Shown piece after piece: positions 1-8,858 of a DNA stretch of 64,000 nt. Below the pieces are notes generated by a model. It saw only the letters and a list, made by a program, of their open reading frames with translations. It made no database searches and was not told the DNA's origin. Source of the stretch: Micromonospora sp. WMMD882 (GTDB lineage: Bacteria; Actinomycetota; Actinomycetes; Mycobacteriales; Micromonosporaceae); the NCBI RefSeq assembly GCF_027497255.1, contig NZ_CP114903.1, positions 5,952,001 through 6,016,000 of the forward strand, written 5' to 3'. Position 1 is the stretch's first letter, and every line of letters starts with the position of its first letter. The translations under genes and the position numbers were made by a program.

Positions 1-325
1 TTTCGACAGGTCTCCGACGTGCCCGGGACGAAGGGATCGACAGGTGACGGTCCGGCAGCACGGGTATTCGAGTTTTCAAAATACCCGTAACGGGATGATT
101 CCGGCGCGGAACGCGTACCCGGTCCGGTCGGGGCGGGACGTCCGGGTACCTTCGTCCACCGTGGAGATACCGCCTCGAACGTGAGCGGACGGAACGGACG
201 GTAGTGCAACACGCCACGATTACGTATCCTGCCCAAGGCGCTCGTACCGGTGCCTGGCGTGCCGGGCGGGGCGCTGTCCGGCCGGCGCCGGCGCCACCCC
301 TGCCACACCTTCCGGGCGAGGTCTG
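1..325. promoter_or_regulatory. Upstream region of conservon operon with inverted repeat
   Basis: No convincing gene is seen here. The region is less GC-rich than its surroundings around 60-90, where a perfect 9-base inverted repeat (ACGGGTATT at 60-68, AATACCCGT at 80-88) could be an operator or the terminator of a gene left of the window. It presumably holds the promoter of the kinase gene that starts at 326, but I cannot place -35 and -10 boxes with confidence. Two overlapping open frames that run into the kinase gene are shadows. Confidence 0.5.
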
Positions 326-2716
326 ATGAACTCCCGCGACTGGCCGCTCCGCTCGAAGCTGACCGCGCTGGTCGTCGCCCCGGTGGCCGCCCTGCTGGCC
401 CTCTGGATCTTCGCCACCACGCTCGCTCTCGGCCCCGCCCTCGACCTGCTCGCCGGCCGTACGCTGCTCACCGGGCTCGGCCTGCCCGGCGACCGGCTGG
501 TGCTCGACCTGCAACAGGAACGACGACTCTCGGTGGCCCAGCTCGCCGGCGAGCGGGAGCTGCCGGCGCTGCGCGACCAGCGGCTGCGGACCGACCGGGC
601 GGTGACCGAGCTGCGCCGCCGGGCCGGCCTGCGGGACCTGCGGGACGCCACCGACGACCTGCTCGACGCCCGCCTCGACCGGCTCCTCACCGCCCTGGAA
701 GCGCTGCCCGCCGGCCGGCGTTTCATCGACCAGCGGCAGGTGGACCGGGCCGGCGGGCACGGCCTCTACACCGGCATGCTCGACGCGGCCTTCCAGACCT
801 TCGCCGCGATGTCCGTGGCGCCCGACGTCGACCTCACCCGGCAGGCCCGCGCGTTGAACCTGCTCGGCCAGTCCCGGGAGCTGCTCAGCCAGGCCGACGC
901 GCTGGTGGCCGGGGCGCTCGCCGCCGGCCGGTTCGCCCCGGGCGAGCACGCCCGGCTCGTCCAGACCGTCGGCAACCAGCGGTACGCGGCCACGCTGGCC
1001 GTCACCGACCTGCCGTACCTGGTCCGCAGCAACTTCCAGCAGCTCAGTGAGGGGCCGGACTTCGTCCGGTTGCGCCGGCTCCAGGAGGAGCTGATGGTCG
1101 CCGACCGGTCCGGCCGGCCCCCGGTGGACGAGACGGCCTGGCGGTCCACCCACGACGCCGTCCAGCGACAGCTACGGGACTTCGAACTGGCCGAGGCGGC
1201 GGCGTTGACCGACCGCTCCGTGCCGGTGGCCGTCGGCATCCTGGTCCGGCTCGCCGCCGCCGGACTGCTCGGCCTGGTCGCGGTGGTGATCTCCCTGACC
1301 GTGGCGTGGCGGGTCGGGCGCTCCCTGGTCCAGCGGCTGACCGGGGTCCGGACGGCCGCGCTCGACCTGGCCGAACGCCGACTGCCCGACGTGGTGGCGC
1401 GGCTGCGCCGGGGCGAGCCGGTCGACGTGGCCCGGGAGGCCCCGCCGCTGGAGTTCGGCGCCGACGAGATCGGTCAGGTCGGGCACGCGTTCAGCGTCGC
1501 CCAGGCCACCGCCGTCCGGTCGGCGGTGGACGAGGCGGCCCTGCGGCACGGGCTGAACGAGGTCTTCCTCAACATCGCCCGACGCAGCCAGGGGCTGGTG
1601 CACCGGCAACTCGCCCTGCTCGACCGGATGGAACGGCGCACCGAGGACCCGGCGGAGCTGGCCGAGCTGTTCCAGGTCGACCATCTGGCCACCCGGATGC
1701 GACGCCATGCCGAGGACCTGGTCATCCTCGCCGGCGCCACCCCGGGCCGCGGCTGGCGCAACCCGGTCGCCGTGCTCGACGTGATCCGGGGCGCGATCTC
1801 CGAGGTGGAGTCGTACGCCCGGGTCGACATCGTCGCCGTGCAGCCCGCCGCCGTGGTGGGCCGGGCCGTCGGCGACGTGATCCACCTGCTCTCCGAGCTG
1901 ATCGAGAACGCGACCTCGTTCTCCCCGCCGCACACCCGGGTGCAGGTGCGTGGCGAGCGGGTGCCGAACGGGTACGTCGTCGAGGTCACCGACCAGTGCC
2001 TCGGAATGACCCCGGAGGCGATCGAGGAGACCAACCGGCGGCTGGCCAGCGCGCCGGAGTTCGACCCGTCGGAGAGCGCCCGCCTCGGCCACTTCGTGGT
2101 GGCCCGGCTGGCCGCCCGGCACGGGGTGCGGACGCAGGTGCGCGCCTCCGCCCAGGGCGGGTTGACCGCGGTGGTCCTGCTGCCGGTCGCGGTGGTGACC
2201 GCCCAGCCGGCCCGGCCGCCGACCCGGGGCGTCGACGGCGTCGGGGCGGGCCGGATGGCCAAGGTGACGAAGCTGAACACCGCGCCCCGGTCCCGGCCGG
2301 CCGGGCGTGGCGTCCGGGAGCCGAACGCCGCGCCGTCGGTGGTGCCGTTGTCGTCGGCGCGGCCGGCCCCGACCGAGGCGCCGATCGGCCCGGACGGCCT
2401 GCCGCGCCGGATCCGCCAGCGCGGCCCGGTCCGACCGGTCCGTCGGTCGACGCCCGGTGAGCCCTCGGCCCGTACCCCGGAGCAGGTCCGGGCCGCGATG
2501 GCGGCGCTCCAGGCCGGCACCGCCCGGGGCCGGCAGGCCGCCACCCGCCCGCCGCAGCAGCCCACCGCCCGGCCGCCCGGCGGGCCGGCGGGGGCGGTGG
2601 ACGCGCCCACGCTGCCCACCGGGTCGCCGGTGGACGAGCCGACGACGGAGCTACCCCGGCTGTCGCCGGTGGAGACGACCGTCGAAACTGTCACCGGAAC
2701 GGGAAAGGACGCGTAG
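326..2716 (+). CDS. cvnA: Conservon sensor histidine kinase (CvnA type, nitrate-sensor-like ectodomain)
   Basis: Membrane sensor kinase of 796 residues, first gene of a four-gene conservon. A transmembrane helix lies near residues 14-36, followed by a helical extracytoplasmic sensor of the NIT type, a second helix near 301-325, a HAMP-like linker to about 390, a dimerisation region near 415 (RRSQGLVHRQLALLDRM) and a HATPase domain with the N box ENATSFSPP near 527. From about residue 625 the tail is proline- and arginine-rich and likely disordered, as is usual in the family. The ATG at 326 has GCGAGG six bases upstream. Its stop overlaps the next start by one base. In Streptomyces such kinases act with the B, C and D partners at the membrane as a G-protein-like switch; the signal here is unknown. 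Confidence 0.9.
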   Translation: MNSRDWPLRSKLTALVVAPVAALLALWIFATTLALGPALDLLAGRTLLTGLGLPGDRLVLDLQQERRLSVAQLAGERELPALRDQRLRTDRAVTELRRRAGLRDLRDATDDLLDARLDRLLTALEALPAGRRFIDQRQVDRAGGHGLYTGMLDAAFQTFAAMSVAPDVDLTRQARALNLLGQSRELLSQADALVAGALAAGRFAPGEHARLVQTVGNQRYAATLAVTDLPYLVRSNFQQLSEGPDFVRLRRLQEELMVADRSGRPPVDETAWRSTHDAVQRQLRDFELAEAAALTDRSVPVAVGILVRLAAAGLLGLVAVVISLTVAWRVGRSLVQRLTGVRTAALDLAERRLPDVVARLRRGEPVDVAREAPPLEFGADEIGQVGHAFSVAQATAVRSAVDEAALRHGLNEVFLNIARRSQGLVHRQLALLDRMERRTEDPAELAELFQVDHLATRMRRHAEDLVILAGATPGRGWRNPVAVLDVIRGAISEVESYARVDIVAVQPAAVVGRAVGDVIHLLSELIENATSFSPPHTRVQVRGERVPNGYVVEVTDQCLGMTPEAIEETNRRLASAPEFDPSESARLGHFVVARLAARHGVRTQVRASAQGGLTAVVLLPVAVVTAQPARPPTRGVDGVGAGRMAKVTKLNTAPRSRPAGRGVREPNAAPSVVPLSSARPAPTEAPIGPDGLPRRIRQRGPVRPVRRSTPGEPSARTPEQVRAAMAALQAGTARGRQAATRPPQQPTARPPGGPAGAVDAPTLPTGSPVDEPTTELPRLSPVETTVETVTGTGKDA

Positions 2717-3138
2717 TGGTGCAACCCACGAGGCAGGCCACGGATCTCGACTGGCTGCTCGACGAACTGGTCGACCGGGTGCCGGCCGCCCGCCAGGCGG
2801 TGGTGCTCTCCGCCGACGGGTTGCTGATGGGTACCTCCAGCGGGCTGGACCGGGACGACGCCGAGCACTTCTGCGCGATGGCCTCGGGGTTCGCCAGCCT
2901 CGCGAAGGGCGCCAGCCGCCACTTCGCCGCCGGCCCGGTCCGCCAGACGGTGGTGGAGATGGAGTCGGCGTACCTCTTCGTCACCGCCGCCGGGCAGGGC
3001 GCGTGCCTGGCGGTGCTCAGCGACGCCGAGGCGGACATCGGCCTGGTCGCGTACGAGATGGCGATGCTGGTGACCCGGGTCGGCGAGACCCTCGCCGTCG
3101 GGTCGCGGGCCTCGACGGTCGTGACCGATGCGCGCTGA
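2716..3138 (+). CDS. cvnB: Roadblock/LC7 domain protein (CvnB type)
   Basis: 140-residue protein with a single roadblock/LC7 fold, the family that serves as regulator of small Ras-like GTPases (MglB type). It begins with TDLDWLLDELVDRVP and has the typical VVLSADGLLMG strand. It starts at the GTG whose first base is the last base of the kinase stop; a second GTG three bases on is equally possible. It overlaps the next gene by 11 bases. By analogy with other conservons it is expected to bind the downstream GTPase (3498-4094) as a GAP-like or scaffold partner under the kinase. That role is inferred from family and context. Confidence 0.9.
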   Translation: MVQPTRQATDLDWLLDELVDRVPAARQAVVLSADGLLMGTSSGLDRDDAEHFCAMASGFASLAKGASRHFAAGPVRQTVVEMESAYLFVTAAGQGACLAVLSDAEADIGLVAYEMAMLVTRVGETLAVGSRASTVVTDAR

Positions 3139-3517
3139 GCCGCCGGGGCGGCCACACGTCTGGCTGGACGACGACGCCGGCCCGGTGGTGCGCCCCTACA
3201 CCGTCACCGGCGGCCGGGTCGCCCCGGTGACCGGTGACTTCGACCTGGTCGCCTTCGTGCTGGCCAGCCCGGACGCCGAGCCGGACGACCACCCCCACCT
3301 GCACCCGGAGCACCGGCAGCTCGTCGAGCTGGCCGGCGAGCCGATGTCGGTGGCGGAACTCGCCGCGCACCTCAACCTCGCCGTCGGCGTGGTCCGGGTG
3401 CTGGTCGGCGACCTGCTCGCCGGTGGGCTCGTCGACGTGCACGAGCCGCCGACCACTGCGTACCTGCCCGACGACAACATCCTCAAGGCGGTGGCCAATG
3501 GACTTCGTGCGCTCTGA
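3128..3517 (+). CDS. cvnC: DUF742 family protein (CvnC type)
   Basis: 129-residue DUF742 protein, the third conservon component. The N-terminal part carries the family pattern WLDDDAGPVVRPYTVTGGR and the C-terminal half looks like a winged helix (LAAHLNLAVGVVRVLVGDL). The ATG lies inside the end of the roadblock gene, and its own end overlaps the GTPase start by 20 bases, so all four cistrons are translationally coupled. DUF742 proteins are membrane-associated partners of conservon GTPases; some may contact DNA, but no biochemical role can be read from this sequence. Confidence 0.9.
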   Translation: MRAEPPGRPHVWLDDDAGPVVRPYTVTGGRVAPVTGDFDLVAFVLASPDAEPDDHPHLHPEHRQLVELAGEPMSVAELAAHLNLAVGVVRVLVGDLLAGGLVDVHEPPTTAYLPDDNILKAVANGLRAL

Positions 3518-4094
3518 CCGGAACGGAGCCGGCCAGCGGGTCCCGCTGGCCCTGAAGATCCTCATCGCCGGAGGCTTCGGGGCCGGCAAGACCACCCTGG
3601 TGAGCGCGCTCAGCGAGGTCCGGCCGTTGCAGACCGAGGAGGTGCTCACCGACGCCGGGATCGGCACCGACGACACCTTCGGCGTGGAGGGGAAGTCCAC
3701 CACCACGGTGGCCATGGACTTCGGCCGGATCACCATCAACGAGGACCTCCAGGTCTACCTGTTCGGCACCCCCGGCCAGGACCGCTTCTGGTTCCTCTGG
3801 GACGAGCTGGCCTTCGGCGCGCTCGGCGCGGTGGTGCTCGCCGACACCCGGCGGCTGGCCGACTGTTTCCCGTCGGTCGACTACTTCGAGCAGCGGGGCA
3901 TCCCGTTCGTGGTCGGGGTGAACTGCTTCGACGGCTCGCGGCGGTTCAGCCTCGACTCGGTGCGCCGGGCGCTCGATCTCGACCCGGACGTGCCGTTGGT
4001 GCTCTGCGACGCCCGGGACCGCCAGTCCGGCAAGCTGGTGCTGGTGGCGCTGGTCGAGCACGTCGCCGCGATGCGGGGCGAGCCGGCCGCCTGA
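3498..4094 (+). CDS. cvnD: Conservon GTP-binding protein (CvnD type, ATP/GTP-binding)
   Basis: 198-residue small GTPase-like protein. The P-loop GGFGAGKTT lies at residues 25-33, a switch I threonine stretch (KSTTTVAMDFG) follows, and the G3-like motif FGTPGQDRF is near residue 90, with TPG in place of the usual DxxG aspartate as in MglA and conservon GTPases. I chose the ATG at 3498, which gives the family N-terminus and a 20-base overlap with the preceding gene; a longer in-frame extension from 3234 is a shadow of DUF742. It is the output switch of the module with the roadblock protein. Confidence 0.9.
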   Translation: MDFVRSDRNGAGQRVPLALKILIAGGFGAGKTTLVSALSEVRPLQTEEVLTDAGIGTDDTFGVEGKSTTTVAMDFGRITINEDLQVYLFGTPGQDRFWFLWDELAFGALGAVVLADTRRLADCFPSVDYFEQRGIPFVVGVNCFDGSRRFSLDSVRRALDLDPDVPLVLCDARDRQSGKLVLVALVEHVAAMRGEPAA

Positions 4095-4245
4095 TCCTCG
4101 GCCGGGCGCGGCGCGTGGACGATTTTCCGCGGGAAACCGGTTCGTCGGCCGGTGATCCCGGGAAGGCTCAGGAGTGATCTCGACAGCCAGTGATCTCGGC
4201 AGTCCCGGGGGCGGCGACCCCCGGGCAGGGCGGAAGGCGGTACCG

Positions 4246-5283
4246 GTGACCGACGAGGGTGGCATCGTCCACATCGGTGGCTACACGGCGGAGGGCGACG
4301 GCAAGGGCGAGGGCATCGTCGCCGCCCGACGGGACCCCGGCACGGGGGAGCTGACCCCGCTCGGCACGGCGGCGGTCACCCCGTCCCCGTCGTTCCTGGC
4401 GCGGCACCCCACCCTGCCCGTGCTGTACGCGGCGCACGAGCTGCCGGAAGGGCAGGTCAGCGCCTGGCGGATCGGTTCGGACGGCGACCTGACCCGGCTC
4501 GGCGGCGGGCCCACCGGCGGGCCCGAGCCGTGTCACCTGGCGGTCACCCCGGACGGGCGGCACCTGGTGGTGGCCAACTACGGCGGCGGCAGCGTGGCGG
4601 TCTTCCCGCTCGACGGGACGGGCACGCCGGGTGAGCGCAGCGACCTGGTCGTGCACTCCGGGCACGGCCCGGACCCGGAGCGCCAGGAGCAGGCGCACGC
4701 GCACATGGTCTCGCCGGATGCGGCGGGCGGCCCGCTGTACGCGGTCGACCTCGGCACCGACTCGGTGTACCGGTACGACCTGGACCAGGCGACCGGGCGG
4801 CTGGTGCCGCGCGCGCCCCGGGTCCACGTCCACGCCGGCTCCGGGCCCCGGCACCTGGCCCGGCACCCCGACGGGCGGCGGGTGTACCTGGTCGGCGAGC
4901 TGGACGCCACGGTGACCGCGTACGACCGGGGCGCCGACGGGGCGCTGCGGGAGCGGGGCCGGGTGCCGGCCAGCGGCCGGGCCGGGCACGTCCAGCCGTC
5001 GGAGATCGCGGTCGGACCGCAGGGACGGGTGCTCTACGTCGCCAACCGGGGGGTGGGCACGCTCGCGGTCTTCGCCCTCGACGGTGACCTGCCGGAACTC
5101 GTCGACGAGGTGGAGACCGGCGGGGAGTGGCCCCGGCACTTCGCCTGGGCGGGCCGCGACCTCTACCTGGCGGACCAGCGGGCCGACATGATCCGGCAGT
5201 TCCGCATCGACCCGGCCTCCGGAGTGCCGACGGCGGTGGGGGAGCCGGTCCCGGTGCCGAGCCCGAGCTGCGTCCTGCTCTGA
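4246..5283 (+). CDS. Lactonase family protein (6-phosphogluconolactonase/YbhE-like beta-propeller)
   Basis: About 345 residues of repeating beta-propeller blades of the cycloisomerase 2/YbhE lactonase family, which hydrolyses 6-phosphogluconolactone or related sugar lactones. Blade motifs such as HLVVANYGGGSVAVFPLD, HPDGRRVYLVGELD and LYVANRGVGTLAVF recur, and the PEPCHLAVTPDG region and the catalytic-type histidine and arginine strands are present. I prefer the GTG at 4246 with GGAAGG about eight bases upstream; an in-frame GTG at 4174 would add 24 residues without family similarity. It stands alone between the conservon and the VWA gene. The exact lactone is not determined by the sequence. 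Confidence 0.8.
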   Translation: MTDEGGIVHIGGYTAEGDGKGEGIVAARRDPGTGELTPLGTAAVTPSPSFLARHPTLPVLYAAHELPEGQVSAWRIGSDGDLTRLGGGPTGGPEPCHLAVTPDGRHLVVANYGGGSVAVFPLDGTGTPGERSDLVVHSGHGPDPERQEQAHAHMVSPDAAGGPLYAVDLGTDSVYRYDLDQATGRLVPRAPRVHVHAGSGPRHLARHPDGRRVYLVGELDATVTAYDRGADGALRERGRVPASGRAGHVQPSEIAVGPQGRVLYVANRGVGTLAVFALDGDLPELVDEVETGGEWPRHFAWAGRDLYLADQRADMIRQFRIDPASGVPTAVGEPVPVPSPSCVLL

Positions 5284-5402
5284 GCCAGCCGTGCCGATTC
5301 AGTCACCCAACGTGACATGCGGCGGGTTTTCGCAGGTCGACTGTTCATCCTGAGTAACTTTCGTCCGAACGGTTGTGGCAGCAACGTTCACCGGTCCGCA
5401 AG

Positions 5403-7166
5403 ATGGTCACTGTGTCGGGCCGCCATCGCATGCGTTCGAAGATTCGTGGAGCGGGCGCCGTCGCCTCGGCGACGGCGCTCGTTGTCGTCGTCACCGGGTC
5501 CTGGTTCGGGTACCAACGACTGGTCGGGCCGGCCTGCTCGGGTCAGGTCGAGCTGACCGTCGCCGCGGCGCCCGAGGTCGCCCCGGCGGTGCAGGCGGCG
5601 GCCGCGAAGTGGATGGACGACGGCGCGGCGGTCGGCGGCGCCTGCATCGCGGTGAACGTCTCCGCCCAGGAGCCGGTCGACGTCGCGGCGGCGGTCGCCG
5701 GCAAGCACGGCGTCACCCTGGCCGGCGTGGGGCAGGCCAGCGGCACGGCCGTCACCCCGGACGTGTGGGTGCCGGACTCCTCCACCTGGTTGTCCCGGCT
5801 GAAGGAGGGCGGCGCCGCGGCGTTCGACCCGGCCAACGGCGACTCGATCGCCCGCAGCCCGGTGGTGGTGGCCATGCCGGAGCCGGTGGCCACCCGACTC
5901 GGCTGGCCGCAGAAGAAACTCACCTGGTCCGACCTGCTGAAACAGATGAACACCGGGACGAACCTGCGGACCGGCATCGTCGAGCCGACCCGGGACGCCG
6001 CCGGCCTCGCCGGGCTGCTGTCGTTGACCGCCGCGGCCAGCGCGGCCGGTGGCGACGTCCAGCAGGCGAAGACGGGCGCGCTGCGGGCGTTGGCGACCGG
6101 CCGCTCCGCGCTGCGGCAGGACCTGCTGGCCCGCTTCCCGCGCGCCACCGACCCCGCGGCCGTGGCCGGCGGGCTGGGCGCGGCGCCGCTGTCCGAGGAG
6201 GACGTCGTCGCGTACAACAGCACCAAGCCGCCGGTGCCGCTCGCCGCGCTCTACCTGGAGCCCGCGCCGATGCCGTTGGACTACCCGTACGCGGTGCTGC
6301 CGGGCATCGAGCCGGCCCGGGCGTCCGCCGCGAGCGTGCTGTTCGAGGCGCTCACCACGGCGTCCTTCCGGGACCGGTTGGCCGCCCAGGGGCTGCGGGC
6401 CCCGGACGGCAGCGCCGGCGCCGCGTTCCAGGCGCCCAGGGGCGCGCCGGACGCCGCCGGGGCGCCCGCCCCGGGCGACGGCGGCACGGCGGCGGGCGGG
6501 CTGGACCCGTCGGCGATCGAGGCCGCCGTGTCGGGCTGGTCGATCGCCACCCAGTCCGGCCGGATGCTCTGTGTCATCGACGTGTCCGGCTCGATGAAGG
6601 CGCCGGTGCCGACCGCCGACAACGCCTCCCGCGAACAGGTCACGGTCGCCGCGGCGAGCCGGGGGCTGGGGCTCTTCGACGACTCGTGGGCGATCGGGCT
6701 GTGGACCTTCTCCACCCAGTTGGTCGGCAGGCGGGACTACCGCGAGCTGGTCCCGATCGGCCCGCTCTCCACCCAGCGCCGTCAGTTGGAGGCGGCCCTG
6801 GGCACGGTACGGCCGAAGGACAACGGCGACACCGGCCTGTACGACACGGTGCTGGCCGCCTACCGGACGGTGCAGGACGACTGGGAGCCCGGCCGGGTCA
6901 ACTCGGTCGTGCTCTTCACCGACGGCAAGAACGAGGACGACGACGGGATCAGCCAGGACGCGCTGCTCGGCGAGCTGACCCGGATCGCCGACCCGGAACG
7001 ACCCGTCCAGGTCGTGATCATCGGTATCGGGCAGGACGTCAGCCGTACCGAGCTGGAGGCGATCACCAAGGTCACCGGGGGCGGGGTCTTCGTCACCGAG
7101 GACCCCACCAAGATCGGTGACATCTTCCTGAAGGCGATCGCGCTGCGCCCCAACGCGCCACGCTGA
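5403..7166 (+). CDS. Membrane-anchored VWA domain protein with substrate-binding-like N-terminal domain
   Basis: About 587 residues. A signal anchor (near residues 12-35) is followed by a region that resembles extracellular solute-binding proteins of the molybdate/phosphate type (residues about 40-330), a low-complexity Ala/Gly linker, and a C-terminal von Willebrand A domain. The metal-binding MIDAS starts DVSGS near residue 390, with the FTDGKNEDDDG strand near 503. Such proteins are exported and may bind ligands or matrix in a divalent-metal-dependent way; the role is unknown. The start is uncertain: ATG 5403 is used, GTG 5412 or TTG 5373 are possible, and no strong ribosome site is seen. 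Confidence 0.75.
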   Translation: MVTVSGRHRMRSKIRGAGAVASATALVVVVTGSWFGYQRLVGPACSGQVELTVAAAPEVAPAVQAAAAKWMDDGAAVGGACIAVNVSAQEPVDVAAAVAGKHGVTLAGVGQASGTAVTPDVWVPDSSTWLSRLKEGGAAAFDPANGDSIARSPVVVAMPEPVATRLGWPQKKLTWSDLLKQMNTGTNLRTGIVEPTRDAAGLAGLLSLTAAASAAGGDVQQAKTGALRALATGRSALRQDLLARFPRATDPAAVAGGLGAAPLSEEDVVAYNSTKPPVPLAALYLEPAPMPLDYPYAVLPGIEPARASAASVLFEALTTASFRDRLAAQGLRAPDGSAGAAFQAPRGAPDAAGAPAPGDGGTAAGGLDPSAIEAAVSGWSIATQSGRMLCVIDVSGSMKAPVPTADNASREQVTVAAASRGLGLFDDSWAIGLWTFSTQLVGRRDYRELVPIGPLSTQRRQLEAALGTVRPKDNGDTGLYDTVLAAYRTVQDDWEPGRVNSVVLFTDGKNEDDDGISQDALLGELTRIADPERPVQVVIIGIGQDVSRTELEAITKVTGGGVFVTEDPTKIGDIFLKAIALRPNAPR

Positions 7167-7369
7167 CCGACCGGACAGTCAACGACGGCTGATCGTACGA
7201 GGCAAGGGTTGCGCGAATCCGTCCACAACGGAATCAGCAAGTGACGGTATTCCGTCGGTGGCTTCCGAGGGGACGATTATCAGGGGAAGATGTCCGGGTG
7301 CTCGCGCGGCACCGGCGACCGGGGATGCCGACGCCGTCCCGGCACCACCGACGCTAGTGGGGAGGGTCG

Positions 7370-8851
7370 TTGACCTCGGCGCTGCTGACCCCTGCCTCGA
7401 CCTCGGCGCCGTCCGGCGCGCACCGGCCGACACGTACGGGCCGGGCCGAGGAACGAGCCTACGTTCGTACCCTGGTGGTGCTGGACACCGCCGTGCTCGG
7501 CGTGGCCGTGCTGATCGGCTACGTGACCCGCTTCGGTGACCACGAGCCCCGTGGCTCGGACGTGCCCTACGTCCTGGTGGCGCCCGGGCTGGTGATCGCC
7601 TGGCTGCTCTCGCTGAAGATGCTGCGCTGCTACGACGACCGGGTGCTGGGCTACGGGGCGGACGAGTACCGCCGCGTCACCTCGGCGAGCCTGCGGCTGG
7701 CCGCGACCATCGCGATCACCGGCTACATCCTGGACGTGGGCGTGTCCCGGGGCTTCCTGGCGATCGCCCTGCTGGCCGGCACGCTCGGGCTGGTGGCGGC
7801 CCGGTTCGCGGCCCGCAAACGACTGCACCTGGCCCGCTGCCGGGGCGCCGGCTGGTCCCGGCGGGTGCTGGCGGTGGGGGACACGCCGCACGTCCTCGAG
7901 CTCGTGCACACCCTGCGCCGCGAGCCGTACGCCGGCTACCAGGTGGTGGGGGCGTGCATCCCGGACGCGTTGCTCGCCCCGGTGCCGCAGCGGCTGGGTG
8001 ACGTGCCGGTGGTCGGCTCGTTCCGGGGCATCCCGGAGGCGGCCGAGGCGATCGGCGCGGACACCGTGGCGATCACCACCTCCAGCGAGCTGACCGCGAC
8101 CCGGCTGCGCCGGCTCGGCTGGCAGTTGGAGGGGACGGGGATCGACCTGGTGCTGGCCCCGGCCCTGACCGACGTGGCCGGCCCGCGGATCCACACCCGC
8201 CCGGTCGCCGGGCTGCCGTTGATCCACGTGGAGGCCCCCGAGTTCCGGGGCGCCCGCAAGCTGATCAAGGGACTGGTCGACCGGTCGCTGTCCCTGCTGG
8301 CCCTGGCGGCGCTGTCCCCGCTGCTGTTGCTGATCGCGCTGGCGGTCCGCCTCGACAGTCGTGGCCCGGTGCTGTTCCGGCAGACCCGGGTCGGTCAGGG
8401 CGGGCGCGAGTTCGGTGTGTTCAAGTTCCGCACCATGGTGGTCGACGCCGACGCGATGCTCGCCGAGCTGACCGCCCGCAACGAGACCGACGGGCTGCTG
8501 TTCAAGATGCGCGACGACCCCCGGGTGACCCGGGTCGGTCGGCTGCTGCGCAAGTGGTCACTGGACGAGCTGCCACAACTCGTCAACGTGCTGATCGGGC
8601 AGATGAGCCTGGTCGGCCCGCGCCCGCCGCTGCCGTCGGAGGTGGCCCGCTACGACGGCGACGTGGCCCGCCGGCTGCTGGTCAAGCCGGGCATGACCGG
8701 TCTCTGGCAGGTCAGTGGCCGGTCCGACCTGAGCTGGGAGGACGGCATCCGGCTCGACCTGTACTACGTGGAGAACTGGTCGCTGGCCGCCGACCTGACC
8801 ATCCTGTGGAAGACCTTCGGCGCGGTGGTCAACAGCCGGGGCGCGTACTGA
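7370..8851 (+). CDS. Exopolysaccharide polyprenyl glycosylphosphotransferase (sugar transferase)
   Basis: 493-residue integral membrane enzyme of the WbaP/CpsE type that transfers a sugar-1-phosphate from a nucleotide sugar to undecaprenyl phosphate, the first step in exopolysaccharide repeat-unit assembly. Several N-terminal helices (residues about 30-145) and a Rossmann-like CoA-binding region (VLAVGDTPHVLELV) precede the bacterial sugar transferase domain from about 297, with the membrane hairpin, FKFRTMVVDAD, the KWSLDELPQL segment and the LVGPRPPLPSEV motif. The TTG start has GGAGGG three bases upstream. No glycosyltransferases or Wzx/Wzy genes are adjacent, so it appears as an orphan initiating enzyme. 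It ends seven bases from the converging phosphatase gene. Confidence 0.92.
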   Translation: MTSALLTPASTSAPSGAHRPTRTGRAEERAYVRTLVVLDTAVLGVAVLIGYVTRFGDHEPRGSDVPYVLVAPGLVIAWLLSLKMLRCYDDRVLGYGADEYRRVTSASLRLAATIAITGYILDVGVSRGFLAIALLAGTLGLVAARFAARKRLHLARCRGAGWSRRVLAVGDTPHVLELVHTLRREPYAGYQVVGACIPDALLAPVPQRLGDVPVVGSFRGIPEAAEAIGADTVAITTSSELTATRLRRLGWQLEGTGIDLVLAPALTDVAGPRIHTRPVAGLPLIHVEAPEFRGARKLIKGLVDRSLSLLALAALSPLLLLIALAVRLDSRGPVLFRQTRVGQGGREFGVFKFRTMVVDADAMLAELTARNETDGLLFKMRDDPRVTRVGRLLRKWSLDELPQLVNVLIGQMSLVGPRPPLPSEVARYDGDVARRLLVKPGMTGLWQVSGRSDLSWEDGIRLDLYYVENWSLAADLTILWKTFGAVVNSRGAY

Positions 8852-8858
8852 CCGGCGG

